Of a stretch of 64,000 nucleotides of DNA, positions 50,409 through 63,578 are shown piece after piece. How positions within the stretch are numbered: the first letter of the stretch is position 1; every line of letters starts with the position of its first letter. Where the stretch lies: the NCBI GenBank assembly GCA_035610365.1, contig CM069432.1:108891529-108955528 (forward strand), given 5' to 3'. This DNA comes from Aquatica leii. Taxonomy: Eukaryota > Arthropoda > Insecta > Coleoptera > Lampyridae. The notes below the pieces were generated by a model. The model had not been told where the DNA came from and made no database searches. It saw only the letters and a program-made list of their open reading frames with translations. The translations under genes and the position numbers were made by a program.

Positions 50409-53400
50409 TGTATAATATAACTTTGCAAAACTTTAATTTTTGTTTGTCACTGTTAGACAAATATCGGTATACAATAGATGTCGCCACGAAGTAAAGACTA
50501 AAAATTGATAAAGATGAAATAGCAGTTATATTTACAACTGTAAACAATCAAATTCCCTAATTATTTATAGTACATAGGCGTCTTCGGTATTTTTTAAAGA
50601 TATTTATAAAATTTGTAAATTGTATATTTTAATAAAAAAATTATCTAACTATTAAAACTATTGCAAATAATTAAGTATATTTTTTCATAATTTAAATACA
50701 GTCCGTTTTACTCATACTAATTTAATATTTAAGATTTTAAATAAATTAATGATCTAAACCCAAACAATCATAAAATGACTAATAACTATGGTGCGCCATT
50801 TCTACATTAAATATTAAAATTAAGAATGTATCATGAGAAATCATTTATTATTAAGTTTTTATTTATTGTTGCTTATTTATTCTATGGTATCAATTTTTAT
50901 TCCAAGTCAATTTTATTTTCCTTTGCTTAAAAGCTACAAGAGTACTTTGAATTTCTTTGAATCATAATGTAAAATATAATATCAATGTGTTTTATTATAA
51001 TAACTAAATTTTAGTGATTATTAAAATATAATTTTCGAGCTAAGGTTAATATTCTTTTACACGATTACGTTTAATTATTCTTATATTTGTTTCCATTAAA
51101 ACCAATTTTTATGATCTGTCATTTTAATTTTGTTGAATTTGATTATGATTCATTTTTATTATGTTTATTTTATTTATGTACATTTCTATATTATGTATTT
51201 AATAATAAAAAATAATGTGGCAACGACGGCAAGCTTCCATGTATTGTCAGTGGTGCATATAATGCGGTAGTTCGTGTAAGGAGAAACACGATTGGCTGTG
51301 GTTTTTATTAACAGTGTTTCCAAATTATTTAAAATTATGTAAATATATAATGAAAATTACCTTAATAGAAATTGTGTATAATGAAAATTAGAAATGTGTT
51401 TCTATGAAAGAGGAATGTTATTGTTAGTATCATGTAAGGTGTTTTAAAATCTTGAATGAATCCTTTTTGCATAAAAAAGTCAAAGTAAGCAGTATTTTCC
51501 AATGATGATTTTCTACTTCTTTTGTAAACTATGCTTATACTATTGAAAAGAGGAAATTATAAAATAGCTTAGGGGAAGATGTAAATCTTTTACTTTCATT
51601 TGAGGTTTTACTTTTTTAGTTACGTTAGGTATAGTTTTCGAGTAGTTTTGTTGCCAATGAAATATATTAACGATTATACTGCAATGTCATTAAGATCGAA
51701 AATTGAACATATAAAACGCCAACTTCAGTTAAAAAGTAACTATCGACAGTACCGACACACAAAATTTTAATTTAGCAGCAATCATAGCAGCAATAATAAG
51801 TTCCTCCATTATAACGATGACGCGTCTTGAATATTATATTTCAGTACTTATCTTTATCTTTGATCCGTAAACAGTATGTTATTATACAAGATCTCAATTT
51901 AGTTTGAGTTTACATTTTTAACAATTTACAATACGCGCATTTAGTAACACGTCAGAATTGAGTTAGGTCAAGATCTTGGTTGCAAACAGAGCTAAGTTTT
52001 AACGTGATTTTGAAGAAATTGATTACAATTTATTTCGAGTTTGCATTTTTAACAATTATAACAAATCTATTTTTATTTTTGTTAAAAATAAAAGAAAATA
52101 CATTGCACGCCACTTATTGGAAACACGGATAATGTTATCAAGCGGGTAATGTTATCACTTCATGAAAGAACAGACCAGACGTATGATACCACATAGAAAA
52201 AACATCGTTTATAGTAATCATAATTTCGGTTTATGTTATCCATTTTCTTCTTAGGTTTGTTTCTATACATGAACAATAACCTGTTTTGTATGAATTTTTT
52301 AGCTGAATTTTTGCAATACGCTTTCTACGCTTAAACATCTGTAAATATTGTTATCTTTGAGAATTAACTTGGAAAGCATGTGCGTTCTTAAAATAACATA
52401 ACTTAAATTTAATACGTCTTATGTGATAACGTTATTTTGTATTTATTTTTAGTGTCAGCAAACTTCTAAGAAGTATTGTGTAGTTCTTAAAACAGTGAAC
52501 TAAACATCATAACATTATTTTTGATTTCTTTTTATAACCGGTATGAACAAACTATTAATGCTACAGGTGGGTCAAGATTTTGATTTTTTAAACGTTTTAT
52601 AAAAATTTCACTTTCTAAATTAACAACCTACATATTAATAACATACATGGTGTATGTATTTACTGCTTTGTAACAAATAGATATTTGTTTTTTTTCTGAA
52701 TTTTGAATAATGTTATCAATCTCTTATTGTTATCAAGTTCCAACGTGATTCTATTAAGCGGCGCGTACTGTAGTAAAAATGCAAAAGGCACATGTGAAAT
52801 ATAAACGACGTTTTTCACACTTTAAATTCTTACGCTATTAGATTTTAGTAGTTTAAACAGAATTGAATTTTTTCAAACGTCATTATTATGTAACTATTTG
52901 TTACACAATGTCAATTCCGAAAATTAAAAAAAAAATATGTGTAAGTACTGAATCGAATAGATTAATAAATGCATTTACAAGTCTATAAAGCTATTTTTTC
53001 CAAATAGCATATTTCTTGATAATTTTCGAAATGGGTTGTTGGAACGAAACGTTTATTCAAAATTAGTCTTAAATGTTTAATTTTTGGTTTCTAGGGACTT
53101 TCCAAATTGCTAACTAAAGAGGTAAGTCTGCATTTGCAGCGTATTTCTAAAATAAGATTACAAACTGGAGAAGTAGTTTCCTTGTGACGTTAAATGAAAA
53201 ATTAAGTTATTTATTATTTCCTTTTTTTTAAATTGCTTAAAAATTTTAAATTTTCAGTTTATAATAAATTTAGTTGCAAGAAAATTAAGTAGAATTAAAA
53301 AGTATTGACTAGAATCATTTCTAAATAAGTATCATAGTCATAAAAATTCACAATCATTTGAAATAGATGTTATGATTCATCACTTATATTTGAAGTATTT

Positions 53401-54143
53401 CGTTTAAGTTTTAAATTATTTTGTGCATTTAATATGATACTGTTATTATATTAAACCACAATTTTATGTTGTTTTTTTAAATATAAGTAGAGTATTACTT
53501 TTCTTTAAAACATTAATAATGGAGGATAATATTAAAGTATTTCATTAAAATATCTACATTTTCATTATATCTAATTTAATTGTGAAATATTTTACTAATA
53601 GTGCGTTCTCAAATTTATTTTGTGGCTTAAGTTAATACATCATATTCCTTATGTATATTTTTATGAAACCTCTAATTTATTTTATGGTTACTTTCTATAA
53701 CGTCCAGTTGTTCTGCATAATGATTTCCATTTTGTTAAATTGTTTTATTTGTCCTTTTACATTATGTTCTTTTTTATGATGAATTTTTATTGTTTTTTTT
53801 TTCTATTATGCTTTTGATAATAATAAATGACTTTGCAACAGCGCAAGAAACAGCTGATAGATCCACTGGCGATTTTTATTTTACTTTGGAGACAGTTTTT
53901 TTTAAATTGGCGATTGGCGACAAAATTATGGACAAAATTTGGTAATTTACAACAAAGAATTCTCATACTGGAGTAGAATGATAATGATTTTTGATTAAAA
54001 ATAATTACATATGTAGTTTTATAAGATTGAAGCAATATTGATAACGTTTTAAATTTTTTTGAATTTCTGTTGTTTAAGGAATTTGAGTTTTGTTGTTTAT
54101 ATATATATTTTGTGCAATAAACTTGTTATTTCTTATTGAATTT

Positions 54144-54183
<40 letters not shown>

Positions 54184-54602
54184 ATTCAAACGACGTTAAT
54201 AGTCCATACCTATTCAACAGACAACCACAAACCAATGTCCATTTATAATGCAAAGAGTGTGTATTATATAAATATAGTTACTTTCAAAATATAACTTTTT
54301 CAGCAATTAAAGAGGGGTAAAGAAAAATTATAGGTAAAAAAATAATAAATTTAATCATCGTTATCAAACCAAAAACGTTTAACTGCATTTACAAACCATA
54401 TGTATATACAATAATACATTGAGACGATTTTCTCAGACCAAGCAATGTTGTCATGTAGAAGTTTATGTTTAAATACAATTCAGCAAAAAACCGTGTTACC
54501 GAGCCAAAGTTTATACTTGTCGTTTATTATCTTAATTATCTGTTTGTGTTTTTGTGGTTAAATGAAGTTAATTTTTTGTGGTTAGATTTATAATTTCAAA
54601 AA
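50409..54602. other. Intergenic region between two divergent genes
   Basis: The proteasome gene (minus) and the recombinase-like gene (plus) point away from each other across 4.2 kb of AT-rich sequence. The word ATGTTATCA recurs at 52131, 52147, 52708 and nearby, and a (TA)n run lies at 54147-54181. A GGCGATTTTTATTTTACTTTGG motif near 53868 recurs near 60330. No gene is supported. Confidence 0.5.
54147..54181. repeat. (TA)n microsatellite
   Basis: About 17 uninterrupted TA units. Confidence 0.97.
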
Positions 54603-57600
54603 ATGATGCGTGGAAAACGTTTAGTTGAATTAGCAAAAAAATCTTTGGAAGATAATGGATCAGGTAAGTTAAAATTTGTTTATTTTTTTTAATTTAAACT
54701 GTAAACAATGTTATTTTGTATTTCTATTAAAATCATTCTATAGATTAACTTCAAATTGCAATTAGGTTTCATTTTCAGTCAATAATAGAAATAAGAATTG
54801 TTACAATTTTAGTTTTGGTGTACCTATTATTTTTTCATCGTACAATGCACTATTACAAAAAAATTGCTGACTAATCAGATGCTGATGCTATTTATAACAT
54901 GTAATATTTATATTATCATACTTAACATTCTGCTAACCATCATTAAAATTGCAAAAAATATTTTCAGAGAAACAGTTAGGTAACGTTTTAATTAATTGTG
55001 CTGTTTTTTTTAAATTTTTGTCTTAATTTGTTTTTAAAATTTGTATTTGTCTATATTCTTCAATAATTAGTCACGCTTCTTTATAATCTTAATTCATTTT
55101 TATTAAACCCAAAATGCAATTTAATTATTTAATCGTGTTTTCTGTTATTACTCCAGCAACTCAAATAAAAGTAAATTTATAACTGCATTATTGTATCCAG
55201 TACAGTAATGCTAAGTTATTATGTGGTGCATAGATGTCAAATCATTTTTGAAATTGAAATTGAAATTTGTTTCTTTTTGTAGGAACGAATCCTGTCAAAA
55301 ACAATAAAGCATACGATTTTCAAGATGAATCAAATGACTACAATATTGAAGACAATACCAGTAGTAGTGACTATATACCTTCTTCTGATATTTCAAATGA
55401 ATCATCATCATCATCTGAGTATTTACAGACAGTTCTTGCTAAAATGTATAACGATACACAAACACACGAAACACAAGTTATAAATCAAACATTTGAATTA
55501 AAAGTAAGTCTGTAAAAACTATTTTGAAGATACACTCAAAATAGTGAACAATGATCATTAATTCAATACGTAAAAAATTTTTATATCTTTCAGGAACAAT
55601 CTTTACAAAATGAAGCAATCGATACTGTAAATGTAATACTTTCTTTCAAAATTTTGAGTTACAAATTATACCCAATCTCTTAAATTTTAGGTAGAAATGC
55701 CAGAAAACGGTGAAGCTATTGATTCTATATTAAAAGAAATTGGAAATAATAAATCTAAACCCAATGTAGTGAAGGTATTTTTTTGTCATTTTTCTCATAA
55801 CTTTTTATTTATAAGTTTAATTTTTTATGCTTTGTGTTGCATGTGCTGGTTTACTTATATAAAAATATATTGATTTAATTTTTTTAGGAACTTGCACCTA
55901 CCCTAAATAATATGTTTGACTCTAATAAGGATTTCTGTCCTTATTGTTATACGGAAATAGGACATTTTGCGAGGCATTTAATAACTAAACACTCAGATGA
56001 AATAGAAATAAAAAACATATCTGCTATGCCTCTGAAAAGTAAGAAAAGAAGAGACGCAATTATAGCGTTGAGAAAAAAAGGCAACTTCGTTTTAAAACAA
56101 CAAAAAGATGTATTGAGACCTGTTCGAAAAGATAAAAACTTGAATCAAGACAACAACAATGAAGACAATAATGATATACAATATTACCCCTGTGAAAATT
56201 GCCTCGGATATTATAAAAAAAAATATTTATGGCGCCATAAGAAGAATTGTAAGTCTAAATTGGAGAATATAAAACCATCCTCAAGAATACAACATCTAAC
56301 AAAATCTCAAACATTTTTAGCTACGGTTGGTCTTCTTGGAAACTATTTAAATAAAAGCAGGATAAAAGAAGAAGTCCTTAACATTATGCGGCCAGATGAA
56401 ATCAGTTTTGTCGCAAAAAATGATTCTCTGATATGTTTGTTTGGCGAATCGTACCTAAATAAGCATAAGCGTAAACAAATGTGTACCGTTGTTTCCAATA
56501 AAATGCGTGAATTGGCAAGGCTGAAAATTGTGTTAAAAAAATCTACGACTATTACCGATTTTATCGATTTACTTACACCAGAAATGTATGGTCACCTTGT
56601 TAGTGCTGCCAAAATTATCAGCGGGTATAATCCAGAAACAAAAACTTTTCGAGCGTCTTCTTTGGCCTTACACATGGGATCTACATTAAAGTTTGTATGT
56701 GATATAGCCAAAAAGGCTATAATCACAAGAAATCCTTTATTTTCGCATCTTAAAACTGAAACAAAACAAAAGATTGATGAGCTGCGGGATATAATAACTA
56801 ATCATTGGTGTAATGATTTATCAAGTTTAGCCAATAAATGTCTAAATGAGAAAAAGTGGGAAAAGCCAAAACTTCTGCCTCTAACAGCTGATATAAATAC
56901 TTTTAACAATTATGTGGCTTCATTAGCAGATACGGCCTATGAAAAGTTACAAAACGGAGAAGAAATAGAAAATAATTATAAAATACTTGCAGAATGTGTA
57001 TTAACAACTGTACTTGTTTTTAATCGTAAGAGAGTTGGAGAAGTTCAGTTTTTAGAAATCCAGGCGTACGAAAGAGATTTTGAAAACATAAATCAAGAAG
57101 AAACTTTAAATTCATTAACGGAACTAGAAAAAACTATGAGTGCTACATTTAAACGTGTTGTGGTTTTTGGAAAAGGTTCAAAACCTGTACCTATTTTATT
57201 TACTAAAAAAATGCAAAAATTTATAGAGATGATTATTAAAATTCGAAGAACAACTAATATAGTTCCAAAAAATAATAACTATCTTTTTGCTAACCCAGGT
57301 TCAGATAGATGGATGAACGGTCCATCAGTGTTGAGAAAATTTGCAGTTAAATGTGGAGCTAAAAAGCCAGAATTATTAACTAGTACTAGATTTCGTAAAC
57401 AAATTGCCACCATATTACAGCTGATGAATTTTGAAAGCACAGAAATGGATCAAATTGCAAAATTTATGGGACATACCCAAAAAACTCATATGGAATTTTA
57501 TCGGTAAATACAAAGAAATGTTCACGTATAAAAAAACATTTTATGTAATTGTATTTCTTTATTAGATTAATTGTTTTTACTATCTTTTTAGTCTATCGGA

Positions 57601-58087
57601 AGATATTTATCAAACAGCGAAAGTGGCAAAAGTTTTACTATTGTTAAATGCTGGAAAAGGAAAAGAAATAAAAGGAAAAAGTTTAGCTGATATTGCAATT
57701 AATGAAGATACTTTACACTCGGATGAAGAGAATGAAGCACAGGCTATAGATGAAGAAGTGCACCATAAAGATAAACAATATCAAGAACTATCAGAGTTAC
57801 AGGTAGATGACTTAGATTGTAGAAAAGAAGAATATACGCGGATACAATCAAAAAAGAAAAGTCATTTAAATGAGCCAATTATTAAGACAATAAAATCAAA
57901 TCGGAAGAAATGGCAAAAAAATGAAAAACAAGTTGTTTTAAAATATTTTAAGAATCATATTAAAAAGAATACTCCACCAAAAAAAGATGAATGCATTGCA
58001 CTTATTAAACGAAACCCAAATCTTTTTGTAAATAGTGATTGGGTTCGCATAAAAACCTTCGTTTATAACACATATAGAAATAAATAA
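54603..58087 (+). CDS. Tyrosine-recombinase (Crypton-like) protein, intact spliced gene
   Basis: Six exons join in frame: 54603-54663, 55283-55503, 55594-55632, 55691-55774, 55888-57503 and 57592-58087, giving 838 residues. Residues 1-135 are acidic and serine-rich. A C2H2 finger follows (C152, C155, H165, H170), then a C2HC finger (C237, C240, H252, C256). The region to about 510 is helical. Residues 510-675 show the tyrosine-recombinase fold: R517 in NRKRVGEVQFLEI, K564 in VVVFGKGSKPVPI, R638 in STRFRKQIATILQ, H664 in FMGHTQKTHMEFYR and Y673 as the expected nucleophile. The usual H of the HxxR box is T635. The last 60 residues (KKWQKNEKQVVLKYFKNHI to WVRIKTFVYNTYRNK) form a SANT-like end found with this kind of protein in other animals. 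Cryptons are DNA transposons with such enzymes, and host genes have arisen from them. Six clean exons suggest selection, so a domesticated or host-resident gene is likely. Either of two adjacent ATGs (54603, 54606) could start it. Confidence 0.85.
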
Positions 58088-58207
58088 AAAACTTAAATGT
58101 ATAGATTTGCTGTCATAAGTTTACTTGGATTTTTTTTATGGTTAAAGTTTCGTTTTAGAATTGTTTATAAAAGCACATATTTTCTTCACAACATTAAATT
58201 TGTAGTA

Positions 58208-58213
58208 AATAAA
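58208..58213 (+). terminator. Polyadenylation signal of the recombinase-like gene
   Basis: AATAAA about 120 bases after the stop codon, followed by TTATTTTGTACT. Another AATAAA overlaps the stop codon at 58083, so the shorter end is also possible. Confidence 0.5.
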
Positions 58214-58758
58214 GCTTATTTTGTACTATAGAAGGTTTAATAAACAATAAAAAGACTAAAGCCAAGTGTTTTTTATTTTAAGTAAATGTAAATCACAAAT
58301 ATAATTTTTTTAATCCTTGAAATATTCATTATCTCGAGAAGTTACTTATAAAATAGATAACAGCAAAACTTTACTTATGTTTGATTAGCGTACATTAATT
58401 ATATTTCTAATAATTTTTTTAAAAAATTATTATTTTTTATCATAGTTTAAAACTATATAGATTTTCAAATAATTTTGTAATATTCTTAAAAAAAATTAAT
58501 TAAAGTTAAATTCAAAAAAAGCAAAGATCCATAGGAAAACTATAAGCTTTTCGCGCCAAAGCAATATACATACCAAAGATAGATGATATTAAATGCTGAA
58601 ATGACATCACACAGCGTTGTCATTTTTATGGTCCCATAAGATCGATAATATATACATGGTTTGCCAAGATCGAATGCATTTCAATTTTGTATAACACACA
58701 AGTGTTTTAAGCGCGCTCTACTTAACAAGTTTGCTAACTAAAATATATGTAGTGTAGT

Positions 58759-59971
58759 CAGTGTTGTGACAGGTACTGATTTTTTGGTACCTAGGTACAG
58801 GTACAGGTACATTTATTTAAAAGTACCTAAGTACAGGTGCAGGTACAGATTTGGCAAACGTACCTAGGTACAGGTACAGGTACAAAAAAAAAGTACCTTA
58901 GAATTTCAGGTACTTTTTAGGTACTTATTTATAATCATAGAAAATACAAATTTAGTAAGCCAACTCTTATTTGTGCGATCTCATTGAAAAACGATAGAAA
59001 TAAGTACAGCTATAAAATGCATGAAATGATTGAAATCAATCAACGACGCTACTATATTAATGCCTGTTGACACACAGTAGCTGGTGTGAATCTCAGTTAA
59101 GATATTAAAATTTATACAACTTTTGTAATTGCAGTTTATTGAGCAATGCTATTGTTGTTTATTGTATAAAGTGCATTATTTAATAATAAAAATAGGATTA
59201 CTTCTTCTTAAATGTTTTTCGATCATTTGTACTTATCTGAGAAGACTTTGCTATTCGACGTATACGACACCTTAATTTTCGTTGAGGTCGTGCTTACAGC
59301 ATTTATGTTATACCGTTGGTTATACCCGTTATACTTATGTTCTCGGCTATGTTTATGTAATTTAGTATAATACAAACTCAAATATGTCATTTTTAGAATA
59401 AGTCATTAAGCACGTATTGTTTATATAAGCAGAAATACGATTCGTAATAAATTTTATTATAATGTCATTGTGTTATATAATCAGTTATAATTGTTTGCTT
59501 TTTCCTAGAACTCCACAACTCTTTTCTCTAAAAATCATCTTCTATTTTATACAAATTATTACGTTTCGAAATTTATCGCATTCGGTTTGATACCCTGGCG
59601 TGCCCTGGCTACTCATGTTAACAGTCCGATTGCATTGTTGTAAATGATTCATCCGAGGGCTGTTTTAACACTTTAGCGGTACCCTTCGGCTATCATTAAG
59701 GAAAATATGCGTAGGTCATGTACTATTTTTAGAAGATTTTAGTAATTTCAAATGTGATTAAATCCGAAACAAATATATAAAGTGTACAATACATGTACGC
59801 TTAAAAGTACCTATTTTATTAGGTACTTAGGTACAAAGGTACTTTCTAAAAAGTACCTAGGTACAGGTACAGGTACATAAATTAAAAAGTACCTTTCTAG
59901 GTACTTAGGTACACAAAAACTACCTAGGTACTTGTACCTAGGTACATTTACCTAGGTACATCCCAACACTG
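58759..59971. mobile_element. hAT-like non-autonomous element rich in GTACCTAGGTAC
   Basis: Starts CAGTGTTGTGACAGGTACTG and ends GGTACATCCCAACACTG. AGTGTAGT flanks it exactly (58751-58758 and 59972-59979). Both outer 170-bp zones are made of repeats of AGGTAC and the palindrome GTACCTAGGTAC; the middle 800 bases are ordinary AT-rich sequence with no coding capacity. Length 1213 bp. Confidence 0.92.
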
Positions 59972-60158
59972 AGTGTAGTTACGCAACTATCAAAATCAGG
60001 CCAAATAAAAAAAATATTTTATGATTTATTTTTACTTAAGTCACCTAGAAGCACTGAAATACAGAGAAAACGTTCTCAGACCATTATAGTGGTCTGACAA
60101 CGTTTTTATTGGTTTGAGAACGTCAGTAGAGTATACCAATTTGGGTCTGTGTATGAGG

Positions 60159-60159
<1 letters not shown>

Positions 60160-60211
<52 letters not shown>
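60160..60211. repeat. (TA)n microsatellite
   Basis: About 26 TA units without interruption. Confidence 0.97.
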
Positions 60212-60214
<3 letters not shown>

Positions 60215-60306
60215 GAAATGTACAATTTTGATATAAATCTAAGAATATTTACAAATAAAATACAAAAAGCACAATAAAAAGGCATTTACGTAGTATTTTA
60301 ATAATT

Positions 60307-60457
60307 TAGTGTTGCCAGGTGTGGCGATTTATTGCCAACCTGACGATTTTTTTACTTTGGCGTCAATTTTTTTGAATTGGCGCTGTTATTTGGCGGTTTA
60401 TAGCGACTTTTACTTTTAAAGTTGGCGATATGGCATTGGACTAACCTCGCAACACTA
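60307..60457. repeat. Short inverted-end element, TAGTGTTGC...GCAACACTA
   Basis: A 151-bp block begins TAGTGTTGCCAGG and ends CGCAACACTA and holds several GGCGA words. Part of it (GGCGATTTTT...TTTACTTTGG) recurs near 53868. No target duplication was found, so it is only a probable MITE. Confidence 0.5.
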
Positions 60458-60485
60458 GATCCACGCTTTCGAGCTAACCTAATCC

Positions 60486-61363
60486 CCGTGTTGCCAACCA
60501 TCGGATATTTATGCTACAAGTGGAATTAATAAGGTATACGTGGCATTGAAAATTATGAGCTACTAATCCCAGGTTTTTGTAGGATGATTTTGTTATTGTA
60601 GAATTTTTTTTGGGATATTTTCTACCAAAGTAAAACAGCGTAATTTTTTTTACCGGTTGACTATAAAATATTAGTTATTGAGTTTAATCAGTATAGTAGT
60701 TTAAGTTGGTATTTGTGTAAGTTGTTAACCTAACATCAAAATTCAAACGTTTACTGTGTGGTGAATACCAACATGAAGCTAGTAGTATGGTATGAAGCAG
60801 AGCGAAGTACGTTTTTCGACGATCGGAATCACGCGTATCGATCAACACCGCCGCTAAAAATGTTGTAAGATTAAATGTGTAACTCTTTGAGAATTGACTA
60901 ATAAAGGCAGAACTTACGACTAACGGTGTTATATTCAGCCAAATAGTGGTTAACAACACCATAACTGTAAATTTCTGTTCTTTTTCATAAAAATGATAAC
61001 TTAGCAGTAGGGCGGTATAAAAATTTGGCAACTTTTGTATTAAATATTTTGTGTATTCTACATTCAAAAGCCGAATGTGAGCGTATTTTTAGCAAGGTAA
61101 ATTTAATCAAAACTAAAAAAAGAGATAAACTAATGACCTGTAACTGTTAACGGTAACTAATTGCCAAGTCAACATATTATATCTAAAGGCTGCTGTAAGA
61201 GTTTTGAAGTAGAAAAAGAAATATTAAATTTGATGAAGCTATGTACCATTTTAAAATTGAAGATGAAGACCTGAGTGATAAAGTGTGGAATTCTTTTTCT
61301 TTGAAGTAGTATAATTTATTTCAGATATCAGAATTATTGCAGTTTTGACAGTTGGCAACGCTG
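60486..61363 (+). mobile_element. hAT element, internally deleted, with transposase end
   Basis: Starts CCGTGTTGCCAACCATCGG and ends GACAGTTGGCAACGCTG, inverted ends close to CAGTGTTGCCAAC. CCTAATCC flanks it exactly (60478-60485 and 61364-61371). It keeps the dimerisation part of its transposase at 61055-61150 and has lost nearly all the rest, so it is an 878-bp deletion derivative of a full element. Confidence 0.93.
61055..61150 (+). pseudogene. hAT transposase dimerisation region, remnant
   Basis: The frame gives ILHSKAECERIFSKVNLIKT followed by KKRDKLMTCNC and a stop. The hAT dimerisation domain normally reads PHSNAEVERVFSxVNxIKTKxRNxLxTE, so the match is plain. The normal downstream helices can be made out in other frames to about 61310 (EVEKEILNLMKLC), so one or more frameshifts follow. 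Confidence 0.85.
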
Positions 61364-61371
61364 CCTAATCC

Positions 61372-63578
61372 TATGACCTAATCTTTGCTTTCGAGTTTCA
61401 ACTGTTTAGTGTTTATCATTGTAGTATTTAGTCAAAGTATTTATTCTTTGATTAATTGTTATAAATCTTAAACAAACAAAAGGCGCACACCTGTGGATAT
61501 AACGCAAGTCGCAAGCAACGGACGCAAGTTATTTTTTATTATCAAACACATAATGGAAAAAACAATGAAAATTCATCATAATAAAAATTAAACATAATAA
61601 AAAAGAACACAATAAAATTTCAACTTAATGATTCTACATAACAATTGGATGTTATCGAAAATAACCATAACATAAATTTAACGTAATGAGAAAGAAACAC
61701 AGAAATAATATTCATAGAAGTATTATAACAAGAAAGATACTGTGTAATCTTAAATTATAAATGAAATATGAGTACAACAGCATCAGTAAAATAATTTCTC
61801 ATATAAAGAGAATCAGAAACATGTTGTTATTTTAATAAAACACATTAAAAATATGATTTTTTATATTATGATTTAAAGAAATTTAACGTGCTTGTGTAGT
61901 TTTTAAACAAAGAAAATACAATTGGCATGGAAAAAATTGATATCATAGAAATAAGTAACAACTAAAAAGAACTTAATAGCAAATAATTTCTCATGATGCA
62001 TTCTTAATTTTAATATTATGTATAGAAATGGCGCACTATAAATAACGTTAAATAACGTAACTGCTATTCCCTGAAAATAACGTCGTTGAAGTTTAGCCAT
62101 CTTATTGGCTATATACAGTTTTTTTACACACTTGGAAAAACTATTCTGTTTTATCGTACTGTACTTTTTATCTTTTTATTGTGTTTAATTTGCATATAAA
62201 CCTATACAACCAAAAAAGTGTGTAAACGTAAATCTATCAAGTTTTAACAAAGTACTAAAACAAATTAAAAACCTGCAAACAAAAATTATTTAATTGTCGA
62301 CGTTGAGTTTGACCCAATGAGGTATAATATTGTTACGTTTTTATTATTAAAACTAATTTATTTAAACGACTAAAACTATGTTTTACTTATACTAGAAATA
62401 TGTACACTTCTAAATTAACGGAACTAATTATATCTATTAATATTTAATAAAAACACTTGCACTATAATTTATATCACTTACAAGAAGATAAGATAAAGTC
62501 CGCGGATAGCTTCACACAATTGTTTACACTAAAATCACGTACGAGATTATTCACTGTAGGTTTATCTCACACGCGCTAACGACTTATTTATTTCAACTTG
62601 AATAATCTTCTTAACACTGCTGTATTCGCATTACTGCAATAACTGACCTACGATTTGTTTCGTCGGTATATATCAATTTTAGTTGCTTAAAGTGCATTTA
62701 ACGATAAATTTAATAATCTTAACTAATCTATAATAAAAAGGTTTATTTTATAAACAAAAAGAGGTAAAAAATAATCTTGCGGTCCCCGTAAAAAAAGTAA
62801 TAATAAGTAGAATGCCATTTATAAATCATATATTTACCCAATTGTAAAGACGTTTGGAAGCGTGTCACATGTGTGGAAAATTAGTTGTTTAAATAATTAC
62901 TATACATAGTTTGAATTTCGATTGAAAACTTGCTGCAAAACCATAAATGTTATTTTAAGGTAGTAAGTACATTTAAGAAGTTGATTTGAGTTAACTAAAT
63001 TTATTTTGTTTAAAAATATATAATTTTGTATTTTATTTTTAATTATATGTATTTTTAGTTTAAGAAATATGCCAATTGTTTTTATACAAGGTTTAATTTA
63101 CTTCTACTTTATTGTAGACAACCAATAGAAGTTCTTATTTTTTGAAGGGGATTTAAAAGTTATCAGTTTCGCCAACCCAAAAATGTTAAATATGAAGTCC
63201 AAAATACCCCTGAATATGGTCAATTCATAGCATGATTATGTCTGAGGTACTGTAAGAAAACAAAAACTGTATAATAAATACGTGATCTAGTTGCTAGATC
63301 ACAAAAAAGTCGATGTTGTATAACGTTATTGAGATAACACTTATTCCATTGTACAAAGAATAATTAACTTTTTTCTTCTCGTTATAACACTTTTATAATC
63401 CTTATAAGACGTTCATAAGTCAAACATTTTTTCTTTATTCTAAACATGACTGTAATTAACAAAATATTTAATAAATTTAAAAGATTTAGTTGCGTGATAC
63501 CTACATATTTTAGATTGTTAGAAAATCATCAGCGGCGCTTGGTGGTTTTAATAGGTAGTATTGTAGTATATTTATATT
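61372..63578. other. Spacer, nothing recognised except one dispersed repeat
   Basis: About 2.2 kb of AT-rich sequence. 63121-63240 is the inverted relative of 19788-19910. A TGTTACGTTTTTATTATT block at 62332 resembles the start of an LTR, but no matching end was found. Confidence 0.4.
63121..63240 (-). repeat. Dispersed repeat, inverted relative of 19788-19910
   Basis: Read on the minus strand it gives TATGAATTGACCATATTCA, TTTGGACTTCA, TTTAACATTTTTGGGTTGG, matching the copy near the ATP synthase gene over about 120 bases. Confidence 0.8.

Noticed and set aside
60307-60457. TAGTGTTGC...GCAACACTA as a clean hAT insertion
   Set aside because: No 8-bp duplication was found on its flanks; kept only as a probable MITE.
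62332-62700. TGTTACGTTTTT as the start of a further LTR
   Set aside because: No GTAACA end and no flanking 4-bp repeat could be matched within reach.
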